From an uncultured Bacteroidia bacterium (GTDB lineage: Bacteria; Bacteroidota; Bacteroidia; Bacteroidales; UBA932), in the NCBI GenBank assembly GCA_902773305.1, contig CACYEB010000143.1, positions 1 to 15,023 of the forward strand: a stretch of DNA of 15,023 nucleotides, in the 5' to 3' direction. Below the pieces are notes generated by a model. It had not been told where the DNA came from and ran no database searches. It saw nothing but the letters and a program-made list of their open reading frames with translations. The position numbers were made by a program, and so were the translations under genes. The first letter of the stretch is position 1. Every line of letters starts with the position of its first letter. Shown in pieces: positions 1 through 7,148 of the stretch.

Positions 1-166
1 CACCCAGCATTTCTACTCGGCCGACAGGTATTGGACCGGACTGCACTACTATTACTGCTTCCACGACGAGGAGACGGACACGGTAGGTCCGTTCAACGAC
101 CTGGAGTTCTACGAGGCCTGGATCTATTGGTTCCAGCCCAGCGGCAAAAGCATCTATTTCTGGTAG
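1..166 (+). CDS. C-terminal fragment of an unidentified aromatic-rich protein
   Basis: An open frame runs from the window edge to a TAG at 164-166. It encodes 54 residues with no start codon, so the gene begins to the left of the window. I do not recognise the family. Eighteen of the 54 residues are Phe, Tyr or Trp, with a Tyr triplet near residue 17 and a terminal Tyr-Phe-Trp. Codon third positions are GC-rich like the neighbours, which supports real coding. An aromatic last residue is known for outer-membrane beta-barrels, but this short piece does not show clear alternating strands, so that is only a guess. It meets the leftward glycosidase-like gene tail to tail with 6 nt between the stop codons, and no terminator hairpin is visible. 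Confidence 0.7.
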   Translation, partial: TQHFYSADRYWTGLHYYYCFHDEETDTVGPFNDLEFYEAWIYWFQPSGKSIYFW

Positions 167-172
167 ATCTTT

Positions 173-1774
173 CTATTTGGCCAAATCTGCGAACCGCATC
201 AGGGCAGTGATGCTCTGCCAGGTGCAGTTTGCCCAGATGCCGTTGAACTCTTCAGGGTTGCTGTCGAACATCACCGTGGGGATACGGCCGTTTTCTTCCT
301 GAACCCTGACAATGCTGTCCACCAGTGTCTTGGCCTTGGCAAGTGCCAGAAGGTCGCCGGTGTGCTGATATACTCTCATCCAGGCCATGGCAACGCCGGC
401 GGTGCTGTGGTCCACCGGCACCTGGAAATCGAACTGCTCGTATACGAAGGGAATGGCCTCCATCTGGCCTTCCCTGGCAACATCCAGCGGTGAATTCCAG
501 CAGGTGAACTGGTCCTCGGCAAAGCGGGCCATCTCAAAGCAGATATCAATCTCTTTCTGGCTGGGCTTGGGTTTGGCCAGCAGATAGTCTATGCAATCCA
601 CTGCGACACAGTTGGTCAGATCCTGGAACGGAGCGTGGCCCTCTACATTCACATCTTCGAACTGCCCGTTGAAGTTGAAAGTGGCCAGGGGGTTGTCCCA
701 AAGCCAGGCTTCGGATTTGGCAACCATATCCTCAAAACCCTTGACCTTATACTGGTCTTTGAGCCGCTGGGCCAGCTGCAGGATGGTGGTGGGCATACAC
801 GGGGCGGGAATGGTGGGCTCACCGGTGTAATAGTTGACCTTCATTGGCCAGAAACCGTCTTCTGCCTGCAGGCTGCGGTAGGTCCCGGCAATGTGGCAGG
901 CAAAATCGAGATACTGCTTATCTTTTGTGACGTCGTACAGGTCCAGCAGGGCCTTGGCGGCGCAGACCGCCTCTACGAACATCGTAGTCTCTTTGTTGCG
1001 CTCCAGAACGCCCGCGATGCCCTGTCCTTCTTCGCCGTGAAAATAGGTTGGCGGGAAATAGGCAAGGGGCTCGCCTTCGGGGCGGGCATACTTCATAAGC
1101 GCCGCTGCTGCGTTGCGGGCAACAGTGAGTGCATCGTCTTTGAGCTCTTTGTTGTGGGCGGCCAGGAAGCATTCGCATTGCACGATTGCGCTCCAGATTT
1201 TGCAGGCGTAGCAGTTGAAGCGATAGCCCAGATTGGGCTCGGCGCTTGCCAGCCACAACTGGCCTATCGGACTGTTGTGGATATATTCCGCTGCCTTCAA
1301 GGCCGCTCCGGAGTAGTCGTCCGATACCGATTCGTAAGGACCTATGAACGGATAGTCTTTCGTGAACTCCCTCACTTGGGCCTCTCCAACATTCTCCCGC
1401 CCGGCATCGACAGCCTGCACGCTGAGGATGATTTTGCCGAACGGCAGCTCTTTCCAGACGGGGGTAAGTGCGGCTCGCGGCGTGTCGCTGGTAAAGAAGA
1501 GGGTGGTGTCACCGCCTGTCGCCGTGAAAACGTAGGCGGCAGCATCCTCCACGTCATCGAAGTCGAAGGCGGGAGCGTAGGTAAACTTGAAGGCATATTT
1601 GTTCCAGAAAGGAACCTCGCCGCGTACTCCGGGATGGACAGGCTGCAGATATTCCTCTGCGGCACGGGTGTTGAGCACGTCATAGTCCATAAATGGCAGA
1701 CCTTTGCTGCCGGGCTTGCACCCTGCCATACACAGTACGGCAACGAAGGATATCAAAAGGAGGTATCTTTTCAT
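173..1774 (-). CDS. lipoprotein, predicted (alpha/alpha)6-barrel glycosidase-like protein (copy B)
   Basis: A 533-residue protein. It begins with a lipoprotein signal (Lys-Arg, hydrophobic stretch, then CMAGC with the lipidated Cys at 19), so it is probably anchored in the outer membrane or periplasm. Residues 30-125 look like a beta-rich Ig/FnIII-like domain. From about 155 to the end it is mostly helical, with repeated units such as LLDLYDVTKDKQYLDFA (277-293) and LQAEDGFWP (302-310). These are typical of six-hairpin (alpha/alpha)6 toroids used by GH88/GH105-type hydrolases, epimerases and some lyases. Acidic FEDVNV (372-377) and AVDCIDYLL (391-399) are shared with the upstream paralogue and could line an active site. 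No CAZy family is assigned and the substrate is unknown. It is the last gene of the leftward run, 13 nt after its paralogue. The ATG at 1774 directly precedes the signal peptide. Confidence 0.75.
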   Translation of the reverse strand: MKRYLLLISFVAVLCMAGCKPGSKGLPFMDYDVLNTRAAEEYLQPVHPGVRGEVPFWNKYAFKFTYAPAFDFDDVEDAAAYVFTATGGDTTLFFTSDTPRAALTPVWKELPFGKIILSVQAVDAGRENVGEAQVREFTKDYPFIGPYESVSDDYSGAALKAAEYIHNSPIGQLWLASAEPNLGYRFNCYACKIWSAIVQCECFLAAHNKELKDDALTVARNAAAALMKYARPEGEPLAYFPPTYFHGEEGQGIAGVLERNKETTMFVEAVCAAKALLDLYDVTKDKQYLDFACHIAGTYRSLQAEDGFWPMKVNYYTGEPTIPAPCMPTTILQLAQRLKDQYKVKGFEDMVAKSEAWLWDNPLATFNFNGQFEDVNVEGHAPFQDLTNCVAVDCIDYLLAKPKPSQKEIDICFEMARFAEDQFTCWNSPLDVAREGQMEAIPFVYEQFDFQVPVDHSTAGVAMAWMRVYQHTGDLLALAKAKTLVDSIVRVQEENGRIPTVMFDSNPEEFNGIWANCTWQSITALMRFADLAK

Positions 1775-1787
1775 AGTATAGTTTGTT

Positions 1788-3419
1788 TTATTTTGAATTC
1801 AAGATGTTATCGAGGCGTATAAGTTTTTGGATGCTGCTGTAGGTGCAGTTGACCCAGTGCTCGCTGATATCGACCTGCGCGTCTTGGTACAGAGATGTGG
1901 GGATGCAGCCACATTCCGGATCCTGGATCTTGACGATGCTGTCCACCAGCGCCTTGGCCTTGGCCAGCGCCAGGGCATCACCGGTCGCTTCGTAGATGTT
2001 CATCCAGGCATTTGCCACACCCACTGTGCTGGCGTCTATGGGGCACCGGAAAGAATACTGTTCATATACGAACGGGGTGGTGAACTCATCGCCTGTGACG
2101 GCATCGGCGTCTTCGGCTACCGGGGAGTGCCACCGTGTGAACTGGTCCTCTGCAAAGCGGGCCATTTCGATACAGGCCGATATCTCCTTCTTTGACGGAT
2201 GAGGCTTGTGCAGCAGGTAATCTATGCAGTCCACCGCTATGCAGTTGGTCAGGTTTTGGTAAGCCGCCTTGTCGGCCACATTCACATCTTCGAACTGGCC
2301 GTTGAAATTGAAATTGGAGATGGTGTTTTCCCAGAGCCAGGTCTCGGTCGTGGATATCATCTTCTCAAATCCCCTTACCCCATATCGGTCGTGCAGGCGC
2401 TGTGCCAACTGAAGTATGCTTGTGGGCATACAGCGGGCGTCGGTGATGGGTTCGCCGGTATATTTGTTGACCTTGACGGGCCACGATCCGTCCTCTGCCT
2501 GCAGGTCGCGGTAGGTCTCGGCGATGCGGCGGGCGTGGTCGAAGTATTTCTTATCGCCGGTCGTGTCATAGAGGTCAAGCAGTGCGTCGGCGGCCATAAC
2601 GGCGTCGGCAAACATCGTGTAGTCGCGGTTCCGGTCTATGACGCGCTGGATATACCAGACGAGCGTGTCTGTTCCGCTTCCGTAGTAGGTCGGGGGAAAG
2701 AAGGGCAGGGGGCCGTCTGCAGGCTGGGAGTTGGCAATAAGGGCATCCGCCGCCGTGCGGGCCACTTTGAGCGCCTCGTCTTTGAGGGACGGTATATTCC
2801 CGGCAATGAAACATTCAATCTGTATGGTACCGCCCCATATCTTGTTTGGGTAGCAGTTGAGCTGGTATCGGAGACTGGGCTTTGCACCGTCCCGGAGCCA
2901 TCCCTGGGCAACCGGGCTGTTGTGGATAAATGTTGCAGCCATCAAGGCAGCCTCGCGGTAGCCTCTGGGGGCCGGCTCATAGGGACCTTGGAACGGGTTG
3001 TCCCGTTCGAAAGACCGGTTCAGGGGCTCGCCCAACGGGTTGCCGTCGGCATCCAGGGCTTGCACGCAAAGCGAGGCCGGGCCCACCGGAATTTGGTCCC
3101 AGACTGGGGAGAGGGGATCGCGGGGGGTTGCAGCATTGAAAGAATATGATCTTTCTCCGGAGGATATCGTGTACAGGTAGCCGGCAGCACCTTCGACATC
3201 GTCAAAATCAAACGAAGGAGCGTAAATGAACTTGAACGAATACCCGTTCCAGAAGGGGACCTGCCCCCTGATGCCGGGATGGACTGGCCGAAGATACTCT
3301 TCGGCTGCCTGTGCGTTAAGTTTTACATAGTCCAACTCGGGCACGGCCGGCCTGCCGCAGCAAGCGGTAAATGCGCACAGGAGCACGCTGCCGATTGCGG
3401 ATAAAACGGACCTGTCCAT
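1788..3419 (-). CDS. lipoprotein, predicted (alpha/alpha)6-barrel glycosidase-like protein (copy A)
   Basis: A 543-residue paralogue of the next gene downstream. The two align almost without gaps from the mature N-terminus. In the block from AAEEYL to the end of the FDFDDVE segment (residues 38-81), 35 of 44 positions are identical by eye. The signal peptide ends in FTACC (Cys 20/21), a plausible lipobox. The same layout follows: a beta-rich N-terminal domain, then a helical toroid with LYDTTGDKKYFDHA repeats and the shared NFNGQFEDVNV and NCIAVDCIDYLL motifs. The copies differ most around 240-260, where this one has an insertion (GTDTLVWYIQRV), and near the C-terminus. This suggests different substrate preference after a tandem duplication. 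Its ATG overlaps the stop of the small lipoprotein gene by one base (TAATG), so the two are probably translationally coupled. The exact enzyme activity cannot be named from sequence alone. Confidence 0.75.
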   Translation of the reverse strand: MDRSVLSAIGSVLLCAFTACCGRPAVPELDYVKLNAQAAEEYLRPVHPGIRGQVPFWNGYSFKFIYAPSFDFDDVEGAAGYLYTISSGERSYSFNAATPRDPLSPVWDQIPVGPASLCVQALDADGNPLGEPLNRSFERDNPFQGPYEPAPRGYREAALMAATFIHNSPVAQGWLRDGAKPSLRYQLNCYPNKIWGGTIQIECFIAGNIPSLKDEALKVARTAADALIANSQPADGPLPFFPPTYYGSGTDTLVWYIQRVIDRNRDYTMFADAVMAADALLDLYDTTGDKKYFDHARRIAETYRDLQAEDGSWPVKVNKYTGEPITDARCMPTSILQLAQRLHDRYGVRGFEKMISTTETWLWENTISNFNFNGQFEDVNVADKAAYQNLTNCIAVDCIDYLLHKPHPSKKEISACIEMARFAEDQFTRWHSPVAEDADAVTGDEFTTPFVYEQYSFRCPIDASTVGVANAWMNIYEATGDALALAKAKALVDSIVKIQDPECGCIPTSLYQDAQVDISEHWVNCTYSSIQKLIRLDNILNSK

Positions 3420-3922
3420 TATTTGCCGGTGTCCATCAGCTTGAAGATGCTGTTTGCGACACTTGCGGCAGAGGCTACTTCAGGTGTGGCAGCCAGGTTC
3501 CGGGCCTCTTCTTTGGATACCTCTGAAGAACGGGTCAGCAGTGTTCCCAGAGACGAAAGGTCCACATTGTTGGCCAGATTGGCCAGGATGGTGGTCACCG
3601 TAGAGCTGTTGGCGGGACTTATACGGTTGTTGGAACCGGTTACCAGGCCCTGGGCGAAGTCTGTAAGGACGTTTTTATTGTTGCTGTTGCCCTTGAGGCC
3701 CTGGATACTGGATGCCAGGGTGGCCAGATTGATCAGGGTGGAAAGATTCGAGGTGTCCAGCCTGCCGTCTTTCAGATACTGGCTGAGCAGCGCCGTGAGG
3801 GCTCTGCCGGAAGTGTTGCCGCTGCCGGAACCTATACCGGCAATGCCTTGCGTAATACCGCAGGATGTAGAAATGAGGGCTGTCAGGACGAGGGCTGCGA
3901 CAGCAGATAATAGTCTTTTCAT
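3419..3922 (-). CDS. small Ser/Asn/Leu-rich lipoprotein of unknown function
   Basis: A 167-residue protein with a signal peptide (MKRLL, hydrophobic core, ISTSC with Cys 21), so probably a lipoprotein. The mature part starts with a flexible Gly/Ser stretch (GIGSGSGNTSG). It continues with amphipathic helical units rich in Leu, Ser, Thr and Asn, such as LSTLINLATLASSI and TILANLANNVDLSSL. I recognise no catalytic motif and no known family. It lies between the MFS transporter (24 nt upstream) and the paired glycosidase-like lipoproteins (1-nt overlap downstream), so it probably works with them, perhaps as a binding or scaffold partner. That role is inference from position only. Start choice: the ATG at 3922 leads straight into the signal peptide. 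Confidence 0.65.
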   Translation of the reverse strand: MKRLLSAVAALVLTALISTSCGITQGIAGIGSGSGNTSGRALTALLSQYLKDGRLDTSNLSTLINLATLASSIQGLKGNSNNKNVLTDFAQGLVTGSNNRISPANSSTVTTILANLANNVDLSSLGTLLTRSSEVSKEEARNLAATPEVASAASVANSIFKLMDTGK

Positions 3923-3946
3923 ATTGTCAGTATTAATACAGAAAGG

Positions 3947-5311
3947 TTAGTGTTTGACTTCGGGAAGCTCGAGACCGTAGTGCTTTTTCTTGTCTTCGAT
4001 CTTGAGCATAAAGGTAAATATAAATGCCAAAATGCCGAACGATGTGAATATCAGCATTGGGGCCAGATATCCTCCGGTGCGGTCAAGGACTATTCCGATG
4101 AGCAGGGGCACCAGACAGAGACCTATGTTCTGAACCCAGAAAATGAGGCAGTAGGCACTTCCAAGCACCTTCTCGTCTATAATCTTTGGCACTGACGGCC
4201 AAAGGGCTGCGGGAACCAGGGAGAAACTTACGCCAAGAATCAATATCAGCGTGATGGCCAGCCATTTGCTGGGGAAAGCCGGCAGCAGCAGGGCAAAGCT
4301 CAGGTGGCAGGCAACCATAATCAGCGAGCCTATCAGCAGCATACTTGCAGCCTTGCCTTTGAAAGAGATGAACCCGCCCAGGAACGGGGTCAGGGCCATA
4401 GCCAGGATGGGGAAGAAGCTGAACAGGTGCGCAGCGGTTCCGGCATCTATGCCCAGGGTGCTTTCAAGATAGTTGGGGGCGTAACGCTGGAAAGGGAAGA
4501 TGGCGCTGTAGTAGAGCACGCACATCAGGGCTACGATCCAGAACATCTTGCTGGAGAAGATCTGTTTAAGGTCGCTCACGTGGAATTCGTCTTCGGGACT
4601 CTTTTCGGAGGCCATCAGGCCGGCGGCTACCAACTGGCTGTCCAGCTTGCGGTCCATCACGGTAAAGACAATGAAGAATATGAGGCCGATGAACAGTAGG
4701 GCAGCGCAGAAGGCGAGGGGTGCCACAACGGTGCCGAACTTATTGTAGATGAGAGGAGAAATCCACATCACCGCAAATACGCCCAGACGGGCGATGGCCA
4801 TCTCGATGCCCATTGCAAGCGACATCTCCTTGCCTTTGAACCACTTGGCAATGGCCTTCGAAACGGTTGTCCCTGCCATCTCGCAGCCGCATCCGAATAT
4901 CATGAATCCAAGCGAAGCCATTTTAGCGCTGCCGGGGAGGGCGGTCCACCAGCTGTTCAGCCACTGGCAGAAAGAAGTAGCCTGGAACCAGTCGCTGATG
5001 CCGATATATTTAATGCAGGCGCCCACTACCATCAGTGATGCCGACAAGACACCGGTGTGCCGGACTCCCATCTTGTCCAGGATGATACCTGCCAGAATCA
5101 GGAAGCCGCAAACATTCAGTATGAACTCGCTGGCGGCGTACGTGCCGAATACGGAACTGCTCCAGCCTCTCTCGGCTTCGATCATACTTTTGAGCGGGGA
5201 CATGACGTCCACGAACATATAGGCAAAAAACATCATTGAGGCAATCAGTACCAGTGCCCCCCAACGCGCCCACGCGTTGTCATTCATCAGTCTGTAGATT
5301 TTCTCAGTCAT
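3947..5311 (-). CDS. major facilitator superfamily transporter
   Basis: A 454-residue integral membrane protein with about twelve hydrophobic segments, the usual MFS length and layout. The loop between helices 2 and 3 carries the MFS motif A (GIILDKMGVRHTG, residues 75-87), and a related IVLDRTGG loop appears in the second half. A charged cytoplasmic loop (MDRKLDSQLVAAGLMASEKS) separates the two six-helix halves. The substrate cannot be read from sequence. The genes directly downstream (a lipoprotein and two glycosidase-like lipoproteins) suggest a sugar, glycoside or uronate released in the periplasm. The start is 15 nt downstream of the sirtuin stop, so it may share a transcript with that gene, although an internal promoter cannot be excluded. 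The C-terminus is short and cytoplasmic (Lys-rich, ending PEVKH). Confidence 0.88.
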   Translation of the reverse strand: MTEKIYRLMNDNAWARWGALVLIASMMFFAYMFVDVMSPLKSMIEAERGWSSSVFGTYAASEFILNVCGFLILAGIILDKMGVRHTGVLSASLMVVGACIKYIGISDWFQATSFCQWLNSWWTALPGSAKMASLGFMIFGCGCEMAGTTVSKAIAKWFKGKEMSLAMGIEMAIARLGVFAVMWISPLIYNKFGTVVAPLAFCAALLFIGLIFFIVFTVMDRKLDSQLVAAGLMASEKSPEDEFHVSDLKQIFSSKMFWIVALMCVLYYSAIFPFQRYAPNYLESTLGIDAGTAAHLFSFFPILAMALTPFLGGFISFKGKAASMLLIGSLIMVACHLSFALLLPAFPSKWLAITLILILGVSFSLVPAALWPSVPKIIDEKVLGSAYCLIFWVQNIGLCLVPLLIGIVLDRTGGYLAPMLIFTSFGILAFIFTFMLKIEDKKKHYGLELPEVKH

Positions 5312-5326
5312 ATCGCTGTCGTTTGA

Positions 5327-6019
5327 TTATTTCAATTTTTCTGCAATTTCCATAAAGCGCTCCATTCCCCTGGTGGCAACGTCGGTGATTTGGGTGAAGC
5401 CTTTCATATTCAGAGGGATGGGTTTGGGGTCTATGAGATATATCGGGATGCCGGGCCGGGCATACTGGACCAGACCGGCTGCGGGATAGACTTGCAGGGA
5501 GGTGCCTACGATCAGCATAATGTCGGCTTCGGAGGCAATCCGTGCCGCAGTGTCGAATTTGGGTACTGCCTCGCCGAACCATACTATGTTGGGCCTGAGT
5601 TGCACGCCCCGGCTGTCGCAGTCTCCCAGATTGACCGGTTTGTAACCTACGTCAATGGTCTTGCAGTCCTGGTCACAGTCTTCGGGACGCACCTTGGTGG
5701 ACTCACCGTGAAGATGGATTATCCTGGAACTGCCACCCTGCTCGTGCAGATTGTCGATATTCTGTGTGACCACCGTAACGTCAAAATCCTTTTCCAGTGC
5801 AGCGATCAGCCTGTGGGCTTCGTTGGGCTTCTTGTCGGCCAACTCGGCGCGGCGCTGGTTGTAGAATTCCAGCACCAGGGCACGGTTGCGCCACCATCCC
5901 TCTATGGTGGCCACGTCGGCCACGTTGTAGTTTTCCCATAGTCCGTTGCTGTCACGGAATGTGCTGATGCCACTCTCGGCGCTTACTCCGGCGCCCGTAA
6001 GTACCACAAGTTTTTTCAT
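5327..6019 (-). CDS. cobB: NAD-dependent protein deacylase, Sir2/CobB family (class III)
   Basis: A 230-residue sirtuin. These enzymes remove acyl groups from lysines using NAD+, giving nicotinamide and O-acyl-ADP-ribose. NAD-binding GAGVSAESGI lies at 9-18, FRDSNGLW at 21-28, TQNIDNLHE at 85-93, and the catalytic His at 104 (HLHGE). Tyr53 and Arg56 in FYNQRR match the Tyr/Arg pair that lets E. coli CobB and SIRT5 accept succinyl- and malonyl-lysine, so desuccinylase activity is likely. The zinc-ribbon region is atypical: Cys115, Cys119 and Cys134 are present, but the usual two CxxC pairs are not. The ATG overlaps the stop of the upstream ATPase gene in an ATGA junction, indicating translational coupling. 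Length and motifs fit a free-standing housekeeping deacylase; no extra defence-type domain is fused. The symbol is by family resemblance. Confidence 0.92.
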   Translation of the reverse strand: MKKLVVLTGAGVSAESGISTFRDSNGLWENYNVADVATIEGWWRNRALVLEFYNQRRAELADKKPNEAHRLIAALEKDFDVTVVTQNIDNLHEQGGSSRIIHLHGESTKVRPEDCDQDCKTIDVGYKPVNLGDCDSRGVQLRPNIVWFGEAVPKFDTAARIASEADIMLIVGTSLQVYPAAGLVQYARPGIPIYLIDPKPIPLNMKGFTQITDVATRGMERFMEIAEKLK

Positions 6020-7071
6020 TTGAAATATCGTTCTTTAAGCCAGTGTTCAAACATCGGGTCAATTACCGACGCCCTGTCGTCTGCATCGAAAGTTACAATC
6101 TCTTTTCTGGACAACGCTTCCTTGAGGCGGAAGACGTTTGCACTGCTGTTCAGCCTGTATTTCTTGAGTATCTCGGCCGAACTGAATTTGGCGACTCCGT
6201 CGCACACCGCTTTAAGGAAGTTGATTTGGTTTGCCGTCAGGTTGCCCACCACGAATCTGTACGCCGCCTCGTTGTCGTTGAAATATGTCTCTACGGCACC
6301 GCGCAGTATGCGTTTGTTGATGTATCCCAGTGCCTGGGCATCACATAGCGCTGCCAGCCGGTTGATGATTTTCGGATATCCGCCGGCGGTCTTGTATATG
6401 GCGTCGGCAGTCTCCGCCTCCAGATCTTTTCCGGAGAGCAGGAACCCGTTCCTGAGGTATGTCACACAGTCTTTCTTGGGGAGTGGCCCAAGCGGGATGT
6501 TGCAGTTTATCCGATAAAAGAATTTGCGCTTCTCGAAAATGGACTTCATTTTGTTGGTCTGCTCTCCGGTGACGATATATGCCACGTCCCTGTGACCCTC
6601 GAATTCTTTTTCCATCAGTTTCAGCACCATCTCGCCGTCGTCCATCTCAAGTATGTTCTGGAACTCCTTGAAATAAACCACAAAGTTGATGTCGGTAACG
6701 CTGGCGAGCAGGTTGGGCAGGTTTATCGCAAGGGGGAGGCTCACATTGCCGAAATCTATGCTTATGGGCAGCAGGGCTTCCTTGTTATAGTCGTCTACAT
6801 ATCTTTTGAAGGCGCCGGCGTAGAGTTTTGCCAGGGCTTGTGTACAGGTAATGTTGAACAGGTCAAGCATTACGACGGCTGTTGGGTGACCCTGTTCCCT
6901 GAGCAGTGACAGAGCCTTGTTCACCAGGATACTCTTGCCGAACCCGGGGGCGGCATAGAGGGTGGTGAATTTTCTTTCTTTAATCTGCCGTGCAAGTTGA
7001 TTGGTTTCTTCGGGACGGAATATCAATTTGTCGCGGTGGGCAGGGTGCAGGCTGTCGAAATATGAAACCAT
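6016..7071 (-). CDS. archaeal-type P-loop ATPase with winged-helix C-terminus
   Basis: A 351-residue AAA/STAND-like ATPase of the family often annotated as archaeal ATPase or ATP-binding protein. The Walker A-like loop is AAPGFGKS at 40-47, where Ala replaces the first Gly. Walker B is at 130-138 and reads FVVYFKEFQ. The family normally has a hydrophobic run then Asp-Glu-Phe-Gln, so here Lys135 replaces the metal-coordinating Asp while Glu136 and FQ remain. A sensor-like TGEQ follows at 168-171. Residues 276-350 resemble the family's C-terminal winged helix (LTANQINFLKAV, then IDPMFEHWLKERYF). The cellular role of this family is poorly known. It is the first gene of the leftward run, behind a good TAnnTTTG promoter, and overlaps the sirtuin gene by 4 nt. 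Nucleotide binding is plausible, but hydrolysis may be weakened. Confidence 0.8.
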   Translation of the reverse strand: MVSYFDSLHPAHRDKLIFRPEETNQLARQIKERKFTTLYAAPGFGKSILVNKALSLLREQGHPTAVVMLDLFNITCTQALAKLYAGAFKRYVDDYNKEALLPISIDFGNVSLPLAINLPNLLASVTDINFVVYFKEFQNILEMDDGEMVLKLMEKEFEGHRDVAYIVTGEQTNKMKSIFEKRKFFYRINCNIPLGPLPKKDCVTYLRNGFLLSGKDLEAETADAIYKTAGGYPKIINRLAALCDAQALGYINKRILRGAVETYFNDNEAAYRFVVGNLTANQINFLKAVCDGVAKFSSAEILKKYRLNSSANVFRLKEALSRKEIVTFDADDRASVIDPMFEHWLKERYFK

Positions 7072-7095
7072 ATTCTCTGGATAACAAGAGTGTTA

Positions 7096-7127
7096 CAAAT
7101 GTATATAGAATAATTTTGCAATTCAAA
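7096..7127 (-). promoter_or_regulatory. Bacteroidota-type promoter for the ATPase-sirtuin run
   Basis: On the minus strand, TTTG (7127-7124), a 20-nt spacer and TACATTTG (7103-7096) match the TTG/TAnnTTTG consensus of the Bacteroidota primary sigma factor. Transcription would start near 7090, leaving a leader of about 20 nt before the ATG at 7071. It is interleaved with the opposite promoter for rplU. Confidence 0.6.
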
Positions 7128-7144
7128 TAATTATCGTATCTTTG
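7114..7144 (+). promoter_or_regulatory. Bacteroidota-type promoter for rplU-rpmA
   Basis: TTTTG (7114-7118), an 18-nt spacer and TATCTTTG (7137-7144) fit the Bacteroidota primary promoter consensus. The start would fall near 7149-7151, giving a leader of about 95 nt before the rplU ATG, which is long for this window. Confidence 0.65.
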
Positions 7145-7148
7145 CAGT

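Noticed and set aside
175..186. Perfect palindrome ATTTGGCCAAAT at the end of the leftward gene
   Set aside because: Too short and without a T-run or spacing to be a terminator; it lies at the stop codon and last codons of the gene and could be chance.
635..1822. Long open frame on + (395 codons) across the glycosidase-like gene
   Set aside because: It lies opposite a well-supported lipoprotein gene with signal peptide and paralogue; the translation shows no family-like pattern and is a by-product of GC-rich codon use.
2199..3149. Long open frame on + opposite copy A
   Set aside because: Same antisense artefact; the minus-strand product matches copy B throughout.
5327..6019. Sir2 gene as an NADase-type anti-phage effector
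   Set aside because: All motifs of a class III lysine deacylase are present, including the Tyr/Arg succinyl pocket, and there is no fused sensor domain; kept only as a low-probability option with its ATPase partner.
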